A stretch of DNA of 64,000 nucleotides. Origin: Marinobacterium_D sp050908845 (lineage in GTDB: Bacteria; Pseudomonadota; Gammaproteobacteria; Pseudomonadales; Balneatricaceae). A program made the position numbers and the translations under genes. Shown here piece by piece: positions 57,439 to 64,000 of the stretch. The stretch is from the NCBI RefSeq assembly GCF_050908845.1, contig NZ_CP194171.1, positions 1,364,001 to 1,428,000 on the forward strand, written 5' to 3'. The stretch's first letter is position 1; each line of letters opens with the position of its first letter. Below the pieces are notes generated by a model. The model searched no databases and had not been told where the DNA came from. It was given only the letters and a program-made list of their open reading frames with translations.

Positions 57439-58201
57439 TCGCGGTCATGAAGTGCGTGACCCCCGGGCCGGTTACGCTGACCGGGATCCCCAGGAACAGG
57501 TGATTCCCGATGAGACCAAGGTGCTGGTCAACATGATCTTCACCCGGTTTATGGCGATCTACGGGCACAAGTTCAAAAGCTGCTTCGAGACCGAACAGGA
57601 GATCCGCATCGCCAAGCGGGAGTGGGCGTTGAGTCTGCGCGGCTATGGCGAGCGCGAGCTGGTGGCGGCGATTAACCGCTGCAAGGAAACCCTGGCCTGG
57701 ATGCCAACCATCTCCGAGTTTCTCAGCATTATCCGCGATCTGGATGGCGACTTCGGCCTGCCGCCACTGCGTGACGCCTATACCGAAGCCTGCATGTACG
57801 CCGATCATCCCCGTGAGCACGACTGGAGCCATCCGGCGGTGTATCTGGCCGGCCGTAACACCGGCTGGTTCGAACTGCGCAGCGAGGATGAACCGGAGGT
57901 GCTGCCCAAGTTCAGCTACCACTACGACGTGCTCTGCCGCCGTGTGCGTCAGGGCGAAGAGCTGGAGCTGCCGGTGATGCCGGCTATAGAGAACAAGCAG
58001 GACGGCACCCTTGCGCGCTTTATGCTCGCCTTCGGTGAAAAACAGGGCCTGCCCCCGGAAGAGGCCTGCAGTCTGCTTTACTACCTGACCCTGCCGAAGG
58101 GCAGCGCGGTGCGCAAACGCCTGAAGGCCCAGGCCCAGGAAAAGCTCGACAAACAGGGTAAAGGGATCCAGCTGCCCGACGAGCCGGGCGCGATCACCTG
58201 A
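57356..58201 (+). CDS. Lambda P-like replication protein
   Basis: This 281-residue protein from the ATG at 57356 (GGAG upstream) resembles phage replication protein P family members in its central part (MIFTRFMAIYGHKFKSCF; WMPTISEFLSIIRD). P proteins load the DnaB helicase. Paired with a DnaT-like gene, it may form a chromosomal helicase-loading pair. A longer start 20 codons upstream is possible but lacks a good site. Confidence 0.7.
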   Translation: MKTADQILGKSGNGLPQRSWTSRTPTGDRGHEVRDPRAGYADRDPQEQVIPDETKVLVNMIFTRFMAIYGHKFKSCFETEQEIRIAKREWALSLRGYGERELVAAINRCKETLAWMPTISEFLSIIRDLDGDFGLPPLRDAYTEACMYADHPREHDWSHPAVYLAGRNTGWFELRSEDEPEVLPKFSYHYDVLCRRVRQGEELELPVMPAIENKQDGTLARFMLAFGEKQGLPPEEACSLLYYLTLPKGSAVRKRLKAQAQEKLDKQGKGIQLPDEPGAIT

Positions 58202-58549
58202 TACTGAGTTTGAACAGGGCTCGATTATCCATTGCGTCTGATATTAGCTGAGCGCAGCAAGGCGTCCCCTTCAGCGCCGCCGAGCATCGCAGCCTGAAAG
58301 AGAAACAGGGGACGGGTTGTTTGAGCGACGAAGGAGTGAGTTCCTGTAAGGTGAAGAGTCTGTCCCGCTCTTTCAGGCGAGAAGCACAGGGCAGTCGGCG
58401 AAGCCGACCAAGCGGCAGGGGTGGCTTGGGATTATTAAGGGCTTTGCATTAAAGCCCTTAATTCGCCAGCAGGCGAAACCTGCAACAGAAATATACTTAG
58501 GCCTAGAAGGCCACCCACATTAGTTTTAAGTGACTAATGCCTGTCATGG
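58202..58549. repeat. Structured repeat-like spacer (REP-like hairpins)
   Basis: 348 bp without a gene but with several nested hairpins: GTCCCCT/AGGGGAC (58264-58270 with 58307-58313), CCTGAAAGAG/CTCTTTCAGG (58293-58302 with 58368-58377), GTCGGC-GAA-GCCGAC (58394-58408), ATTAAGGGCTTT/AAAGCCCTTAAT (58434-58462) and CATTAGT/ACTAATG (58518-58539). Such stacking is typical of REP/BIME-type intergenic repeats or a decayed mobile element. No transposase is present. Confidence 0.6.
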
Positions 58550-59602
58550 TCAGTGACGAGTAAACGTCTGCCCAAACATCTCCCCAATCGCCTTACTTAA
58601 CTGCTCGCTGCGCTCGGGGCTGCGAAACGCCTGCATGATCAGCGCCCGTTGCGCCGGCATAAACATCAGGTCCGCCAGTACACGGCTGAATCCCGCCTGT
58701 CCTGCCTTGCCCTCGGAGAGTCGTTCCAGAAACGGTAGCAGCACGTCCGGCGCCTGCAGTGCCGAGCTGCAGCGGGTGGCGATGGCGACGATCACCTCCG
58801 CCTCCAGCGCATGCTCGCTTTGCAGAACCTTCATTACCTGCTGCTGTTTGAAGCGCTCGTCCGCTACGTTGGAAAGGCCGCGAATCAGTGCTGCCACCAG
58901 CAGGGCCTTTTCTTCGCCTTCGCTCAGCGCCGTTGTCAGGCGTCCTGCCAGCGCGTCGCGCACGACAACCGGTGGTGTGACATGCTCAAGTAGTGTGGCA
59001 ATAGAGGCCAGCACCGGTTCCGGCATTTCGGTGATGCGGGCCGCCAGGGCTGGGCTGTTGTCATCCAGCCTGACCACCAGGTCGGCCAGCCCCTGCAGGG
59101 CCAGATCGGCCCAGCGATCCAGCGGCATAGAGCCGTTCACATACTGCTGGGCGGCCTCGTAATAGGCGGATGCCGGTGCGCCGGTGGCGAGTGCGGCGCG
59201 GGCATGGAAGATCGCCATCTTTTCCTGCTCGGGTTTGAAAGAGTAGGGATTGTCCTTCAGTGCATCCTCTTCCAGCGCGCCCTGCTTGCTGTTGACGGCG
59301 TTGAGCAGCAGCCGGCTGACCAGGTCGTCGCGGGCGGCCTGAACCAGGTAGCCCTGCTCATCCAGTGGCAGCTTCAGAAACCAGATGGCGTTCTGGGTGG
59401 GTTGCTTCGGGTGCCAGATCAGGATGCCGAGCCAGGCGTGGTGCAGAAACGGAGTGGGGTAGGGCGTGCGGGCCTCTTCGATACGCTCGAACTCCTCCGA
59501 GGTCAGCTTGCTGACGCGGCGGCCCATATCGAAGATACGTACGGCCGCGCCGGCTTCGCGCAGCACCTGCATCAGGGTCGGTTGTTCGTTGGGGCTGGTC
59601 AT
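58550..59602 (-). CDS. DUF3549 family protein
   Basis: This 350-residue soluble, mostly helical protein resembles the DUF3549 family (MRVLREAGAAVRIFDMGRRV-like start; FLHHAWLGILIWHP). Function is unknown. No signal peptide or membrane helix. It ends in the structured spacer and starts 50 bp from the antiporter stop. Confidence 0.75.
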   Translation of the reverse strand: MTSPNEQPTLMQVLREAGAAVRIFDMGRRVSKLTSEEFERIEEARTPYPTPFLHHAWLGILIWHPKQPTQNAIWFLKLPLDEQGYLVQAARDDLVSRLLLNAVNSKQGALEEDALKDNPYSFKPEQEKMAIFHARAALATGAPASAYYEAAQQYVNGSMPLDRWADLALQGLADLVVRLDDNSPALAARITEMPEPVLASIATLLEHVTPPVVVRDALAGRLTTALSEGEEKALLVAALIRGLSNVADERFKQQQVMKVLQSEHALEAEVIVAIATRCSSALQAPDVLLPFLERLSEGKAGQAGFSRVLADLMFMPAQRALIMQAFRSPERSEQLSKAIGEMFGQTFTRH

Positions 59603-59651
59603 GGCGGCTCCTGATCGGGCATTGAGGGGCCGCTATTCTACCAGCTGCGTC

Positions 59652-61628
59652 TCAGCCGCTGAACAGGCGTTCCTCCGCCGCTTCTACCTGGCTCGGTTCG
59701 CCGGTCAGAATGACGATGTCGCCGCTCTGCAGCACCTCTTCGCCGGGCGGTGAACCCAGCTCGATATCGCCGCGTTTCAGCGCAACCACGCGCGCTTTCA
59801 GGGCGAGGCTTTCCAGCGTACGTCCGCTGGCGTAGCAGTCTTCGGTCAGCGTCACCGGGTGGCGAAGCTCGTTGGGGTCGCCGGTATCGGTGACTTTTTT
59901 CGAACGCTTGCCATGTAGGAAGCCGTGCAGCAGCTGGTAGCGTTCAGAGCGCACGGCATCGATACGGGAGCGGATATCCTCTTCCGGTATATCGAGCAGG
60001 GTCAGGATATGCGACACCAGCATCAGGCTGCCCTCCAGCGCTTCGGGGACCACCTCGGTGGCGCCGGCGTTCTGGTAAAGTTCCAGCTTGCTGTCATCCT
60101 GGGTGCGCACCAGCACCGGCAGGTCGGGGCAGTTGCGTTTGATCTGCTTCAGCGCCGCCATGCTCTCGCCGTGGTCCGGCACGGTCAGGATCAGCAGACG
60201 GGCACGCTCGGCGCCGATCGCCTTGAGGATGTCGGCACGGCGGGCGTCGCCGTAGAACATCGGTTCCCCGGCCTGAGCAGCCTCATGGGTGCGGAAGGGG
60301 TCGGAGTCTATGGCGATATAGGGAATATCCAGCGGCCTCAGAAAACGAGCGACGATCTGGCCAACACGGCCGAAGCCGCAGATGATCACATGGCCATCCA
60401 GATGCTCGCTGGCGTCGTTAAGCTCTTCGAGGCTGGGCTCTTTAACGCTGGCGCTCTGCGGAACTTTCTCGCGCAGCAGAAAGGAGGCGATCTGGCCGTT
60501 AAAACCGATCAATAGCGGGGTGATGACCATGCTGAGGATGATCGTGGCGGTAATAATGGCGTTCAGTTCGCTGCTGATCACGCCGTGACCCAACCCCAGT
60601 GCCAGCAGCGCGAAGCCGAACTCACCGCCCTGGGCTAGGCAGAGTGCCGAGCGCAGCGCGTTGTGTCCGTCGCGATTAACCCGGCCGACAACCAGGGCTA
60701 TGATGGCGGCTTTGAGCAGCATCAGACTGCCGGCGCAGATCAGGATCCAGTGCCAGTTGGTGATCAGGGTGTCCAGGTTCAGCTGCATACCCACGGTGAC
60801 AAAGAACAGACCCAGCAGTACGTCGCGGAAGGGACGGATATCCGCTTCCAGCTGATGCTTGTAGTGGCTCTCGCCCAGCATCATGCCAGCGAGGAAGCCA
60901 CCCAGTGCCATGGACAGGCCGGCCGCGTGGGTGATCCAGGCGGCGGCCAGTGCAGTCACCAGCGCCATCAGGACAAACAGCTCGTCGGAGCGGGAGCGGG
61001 CGATCTCTTTAAACAGGGCTGGCAGCACGGTACGCCCCAGTACCAGCAGAACCAGCAGCAGACCTGCGCCCTGCAGCAGCGACATGAACAGCTCTTCGGA
61101 GTTGACCTCGCCACCGTTGCTGCCCAGCACCGGGACGATAATCAGGAAAAAGACCGCCGCCAGATCCTGGAACAGCAGAATGCCGAAGGAGATCTGGCCG
61201 TGCGGTGCACTGAGCTGATTGAGTCGCAGCAGCTCGCGGGTGACTACGGCGGTTGAGGACAGCGCCAGGGCACCTGCGATGACGATGCCGCTGTTGAGGT
61301 CGATACCCAGGGCCAGGGAGATCAGTATCAACGCCACGGTGGTCATCGCCACCTGCAGCGCGCCGAGACCAAATACCAGTCGCCGCATGGCGATCATGCG
61401 GGGCAGGGAAAACTCCAGCCCCAGCATGAACAGCAGGAACACCACGCCCAGCTCCGACATCAGCTCCATCTCGTGAGGATCGGCCATCTGCAGAGCAAAG
61501 GGGCCGATCACCACGCCTACGGCGATGTAGGCCAGGATCGGCGGCATGTTGAGCCGCCGGAACAGGGTCGTGGCGATCACCGCCCCCACCAGGATCAGTA
61601 GCAGCTGTTCAAAAAGCGAGTGTTCCAT
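59652..61628 (-). CDS. Kef-type cation:proton antiporter with TrkA domains
   Basis: This 658-residue CPA2 protein has about 12 membrane helices (1-385), an RCK/TrkA-N domain (GFGRVGQIVARFL near 415) and a C-terminal TrkA-C domain (about 575-655). Such proteins exchange potassium or sodium for protons and are gated by nucleotide or glutathione binding. The TrkA-C domain makes it closer to YbaL/RosB-like members than to KefC. Ion not provable here. Confidence 0.9.
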   Translation of the reverse strand: MEHSLFEQLLLILVGAVIATTLFRRLNMPPILAYIAVGVVIGPFALQMADPHEMELMSELGVVFLLFMLGLEFSLPRMIAMRRLVFGLGALQVAMTTVALILISLALGIDLNSGIVIAGALALSSTAVVTRELLRLNQLSAPHGQISFGILLFQDLAAVFFLIIVPVLGSNGGEVNSEELFMSLLQGAGLLLVLLVLGRTVLPALFKEIARSRSDELFVLMALVTALAAAWITHAAGLSMALGGFLAGMMLGESHYKHQLEADIRPFRDVLLGLFFVTVGMQLNLDTLITNWHWILICAGSLMLLKAAIIALVVGRVNRDGHNALRSALCLAQGGEFGFALLALGLGHGVISSELNAIITATIILSMVITPLLIGFNGQIASFLLREKVPQSASVKEPSLEELNDASEHLDGHVIICGFGRVGQIVARFLRPLDIPYIAIDSDPFRTHEAAQAGEPMFYGDARRADILKAIGAERARLLILTVPDHGESMAALKQIKRNCPDLPVLVRTQDDSKLELYQNAGATEVVPEALEGSLMLVSHILTLLDIPEEDIRSRIDAVRSERYQLLHGFLHGKRSKKVTDTGDPNELRHPVTLTEDCYASGRTLESLALKARVVALKRGDIELGSPPGEEVLQSGDIVILTGEPSQVEAAEERLFSG

Positions 61629-61672
61629 ATATGTACTTCCCTGCCCTGGGCGCTTGCGGGGTGGCGCCCGGG

Positions 61673-61999
61673 TTACTGCCCCTCAGTGACGGCCCGGTCC
61701 AGATCGGCAATCAACTGCAATAACTGGTCTGTTTCGGCCTCGATCTGCTTGAAAGCTTCCTCGGCCATCGGTGCGATATCGCAGCTGGTTGGCAGCGGCA
61801 TCTGCTCGACAATGATCTGTTCCATGCGCGGTAGCAGCAGCCACTGTACCCACTCATGAAAATCAAGGGTGTCCACGCAGAACGGCTGCTGACTCATCAG
61901 CGCTTCCGCTGACGGCATGGTTTCGGACCAGAGGTCGAGCGCACGCATTTCGCGCTCGACCTCCAGCAACAGGGACAGAATTTGCTGGCGTTGGCTCAA
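61673..61999 (-). CDS. yqcC: YqcC family protein (DUF446)
   Basis: This 108-residue protein matches YqcC ([27 protein letters not shown]). It starts at TTG, with GGAGG five bases upstream; the TTG overlaps the TGA of the DAHP synthase gene, so translation is coupled. An upstream ATG in the same frame would run deep into that gene and is rejected. The fold is a small helical bundle of unknown role. Confidence 0.88.
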   Translation of the reverse strand: MSQRQQILSLLLEVEREMRALDLWSETMPSAEALMSQQPFCVDTLDFHEWVQWLLLPRMEQIIVEQMPLPTSCDIAPMAEEAFKQIEAETDQLLQLIADLDRAVTEGQ

Positions 62000-63351
62000 C
62001 GTTGCCTCCGGGCGACTTTCAGGGTATCGGCGATCATGAAGGCCAGTTCCAGCGACTGGTCGGCGTTCAGGCGCGGATCGCAGTGGGTGTGGTACCGGTC
62101 GGCCAGACCCTCTTCGGTGATCTGGTAGGCGCCACCGATACATTCGGTCACATCGTTGCCGGTCATCTCGAAATGCACACCGCCGGCATAGGTGCCTTCG
62201 GCATTGTGTACCTCGAAGAAGCCCTGCATTTCGTGCAGGATCGCGGCCACATTGCGGGTTTTGTAGCCGTTACTGGCCTTGATGGTGTTGCCGTGCATCG
62301 GGTCGGAGCTCCACACCACGTTGGCACCCATCGCTTTCACGGCGCGCACCAGCGGCGGCAGCTTGTCGAGAATTTTTTCTGAACCCATGCGCGCGATCAG
62401 GGTAATCCGGCCCGGTGCGTTGTCCGGGTTCAGGGTGTCCAGCAGGCGGCGCAGGTCCTCCGGATCGGTGGTCGGACCCACCTTGATGCCGATCGGGTTA
62501 TGCACACCGCGCAGGAACTCCACGTGAGCGTGATCCGGCTGGCGGGTACGGTCGCCGATCCACAGCATGTGCGCCGAGCAGTCATACCAGTCACCGGTCA
62601 GGCTGTCCTGTCGGGTCAGGGCCTGCTCGTAATTGAGCAGCAGCGCCTCGTGGGAGGTGTAGAAATCGGTCTCTTTCAACTGGGGTGTGTTGCTCGGGCT
62701 GAGACCGCAGGCCTTCATGAACGAAAGGGTCTGATCGATCTGGGCAGCCAGGTGCTCATATTTTTCATGCAGCGGGCTTTGTGCGACAAAGCCCAGGTTC
62801 CACTGGTGCACCTGGTGCAGGTCTGCCAGGCCACCGCCGGCAAACGCGCGCAGCAGGTTCAGCGTGGAGGACGCCTGGTGGTAGGCATCGAGCAGGCGCT
62901 GGGGGTCCGGGGTGCGAGCCGCTTCGGTGAATGCGATGTCATTGACGATGTCGCCGCGGTACGAGGGCAGCTCAATGCCATCGATGGTCTCGGTGCCGGA
63001 TGAGCGCGGCTTGGCAAACTGGCCCGCCATACGACCGATCTTAACCACCGGGCAGCTGCCGGCGAAGGTCAGTACGATCGCCATCTGCAGCAGCAGCTGG
63101 AAGGTGTCCTTGATCTTGTTGGCATTAAACTCGGCAAAGCTTTCGGCACAATCGCCGCCCTGGAGCAGGAAACCTTCACCCCGGCTGACCGCTGTAAGGT
63201 CCTCTTTCAGTGAGCGGATCTCGCCCGCAAAGACCAGCGGGGGATACTTTGACAGCTTGGCTTCGGCCGCCGCCAGTGCGTCGGCATCGGGATAAACAGG
63301 CTGCTGGACGATCGGTTTTTCGCGCCAGCTGCTGGGGCTCCAGTTCTGCAT
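61996..63351 (-). CDS. Class II 3-deoxy-7-phosphoheptulonate synthase
   Basis: This 451-residue enzyme is the plant-like class II DAHP synthase, first step of the shikimate pathway (PEP plus erythrose-4-phosphate). Metal ligand Cys68 lies in QGGDCAESF; the conserved [14 protein letters not shown] and [10 protein letters not shown] follow. No inserted chorismate-mutase-binding region is obvious. It overlaps yqcC by 4 bp. Confidence 0.95.
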   Translation of the reverse strand: MQNWSPSSWREKPIVQQPVYPDADALAAAEAKLSKYPPLVFAGEIRSLKEDLTAVSRGEGFLLQGGDCAESFAEFNANKIKDTFQLLLQMAIVLTFAGSCPVVKIGRMAGQFAKPRSSGTETIDGIELPSYRGDIVNDIAFTEAARTPDPQRLLDAYHQASSTLNLLRAFAGGGLADLHQVHQWNLGFVAQSPLHEKYEHLAAQIDQTLSFMKACGLSPSNTPQLKETDFYTSHEALLLNYEQALTRQDSLTGDWYDCSAHMLWIGDRTRQPDHAHVEFLRGVHNPIGIKVGPTTDPEDLRRLLDTLNPDNAPGRITLIARMGSEKILDKLPPLVRAVKAMGANVVWSSDPMHGNTIKASNGYKTRNVAAILHEMQGFFEVHNAEGTYAGGVHFEMTGNDVTECIGGAYQITEEGLADRYHTHCDPRLNADQSLELAFMIADTLKVARRQR

Positions 63352-63454
63352 GTGTGGATATCCAAGTACGTCTGATTATTAGTGAGCGCGCTCGCGCGCA
63401 GCCCCTAAGTGTATGTTATCGGGAGGGGTAAACAAAGGGATAGGGGAGAGCAGG

Positions 63455-63477
63455 CTGAAGCCTGGGAGAGGCTTCAG
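63455..63477 (-). terminator. Hairpin at the metR stop
   Basis: CTGAAGCCT pairs with AGGCTTCAG around GGGAG; the metR stop codon lies in the right arm. It has no strong T-run in the gene direction. Confidence 0.5.
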
Positions 63478-64000
63478 GAGGCGCAGCGAATGCCGTTCAG
63501 GTTGCGAAAAGTGACATCTCTGGCGGTACCGAGAAAGTCGAGCATGAAGTCCGAGTTTTTCTGGTCTTCACGCATCGCCGCGTAGAGTGTGCACCACAGG
63601 CCTTTTTCCCCCAGCGGGCGGGCAGCGATATAGTCACGTTCGAGATACTCGTGCAGTGCCCAGTTGGGCAGTGCCGCCACACCGCGGCCGCTGGCGACCA
63701 GTTGCACCATCATGACGGTGAGCTCTGCGGTGCGGATCTCCGCGGGTTCGACGTTGGCCGGGTCGAGAAAACGGCTGAATACGTCCAGGCGCCCCGGCTC
63801 CACCGGGTAGGTGATCAGGGTTTCCTGGGCCAGATCCCGGGGGTTGATAAACTTTCTCGCGATCAGCCGATGCTGGCGTCCCATGGCGAGTACCGACTCA
63901 TAGCTGAACAGCGGTACATAATGGATGCCGCTACGGGGCTCTGGATCCGAGGTGATCACCAGGTCCAGGTCGCCGCGGGCCAGCGCCGGCAGCGGTTGGA
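63474..64000 (-). CDS. metR: LysR-type regulator MetR, C-terminal part (cut by window edge)
   Basis: The visible 175 residues form the ligand-binding domain of a LysR regulator: ALARGDLDLVITSD, PRSGIHYVPLF, ETLITYPVEPGRLDVFSRFL, VASGRGVAALPNW. This follows E. coli MetR closely. MetR senses homocysteine and controls metE and metH. The helix-turn-helix part lies beyond the window, and so does any divergent metE. Confidence 0.88.
   Translation of the reverse strand, partial: QPLPALARGDLDLVITSDPEPRSGIHYVPLFSYESVLAMGRQHRLIARKFINPRDLAQETLITYPVEPGRLDVFSRFLDPANVEPAEIRTAELTVMMVQLVASGRGVAALPNWALHEYLERDYIAARPLGEKGLWCTLYAAMREDQKNSDFMLDFLGTARDVTFRNLNGIRCAS

Noticed and set aside
56563..58201. Prophage remnant
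   Set aside because: Apart from the two replication-type proteins there are no integrase, structural, lysis or attachment-site features nearby.

Overview
The window is gammaproteobacterial chromosome, GC-rich and densely coding. Gene orders shared with Pseudomonas and Oceanospirillales (lptC-lptA-lptB-rpoN-hpf-ptsN-rapZ-ptsO, mlaFEDCB-ibaG-murA-hisG-hisD followed by an AlgW/DegS protease and a Nif3 protein, fxsA-groES-groEL) suggest a marine Oceanospirillales-type bacterium such as Marinobacterium. This is an inference from synteny and protein likeness; no rRNA or tRNA gene was seen.

Layout. 1-7151 (minus strand): end of mgtE, the nitrogen-PTS/sigma-54 cluster and LPS genes (kdsD, kdsC, lptCAB). 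7359-13979 (plus): the Mla phospholipid transport operon, ibaG, murA, hisG, hisD, closed by a bidirectional terminator. 14056-19572: AlgW/DegS protease, Nif3, a ZapG-like protein, a GntR regulator divergent from acuI with two operator-like palindromes between them, and a BtuF-like binding protein. 19660-27181: HDOD-GAF protein, a small secreted six-cysteine protein, PduO-type adenosyltransferase, PPK2, PanE, YajQ, a Fur-box-controlled small protein, an AmpG-type transporter and a FabG-like reductase. 27405-30161: fxsA, groES, groEL.

30207-39003 holds two nearly identical IS1182-type elements in opposite orientation. Each sits in the apex of a rho-independent terminator, one behind groEL and one behind the class I fumarase gene. 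Between them lie a coiled-coil membrane protein, ThpR, TrhP, a UbiA-family prenyltransferase and fumarase. The matching terminator arms on both sides of each element show that the 5.7 kb between them has not been inverted since insertion.

39058-64000: cytochrome c behind an FNR/Anr-like box, an uncharacterised AAA+ ATPase with a small partner gene, two diguanylate cyclases (one next to a periplasmic binding protein), MtgA, YgiQ, a cold-shock protein with a long gene-free leader region, a COG0523 GTPase, a ribbon-helix-helix-like protein, NfsA, a PRPP-synthetase-like/AMP-phosphorylase-like pair, PurU, a DnaT-like/P-like replication pair, a DUF3549 protein, a structured repeat-like spacer, a Kef-type antiporter, YqcC, class II DAHP synthase and the end of metR.

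Most genes are housekeeping. The least ordinary content is the terminator-apex targeting of the insertion sequence, the nucleotide-salvage-like gene pair, the symmetric six-cysteine secreted protein, the Fur-box gene with a perfect 16-bp hairpin in its 3' end, and the AAA+ pair.
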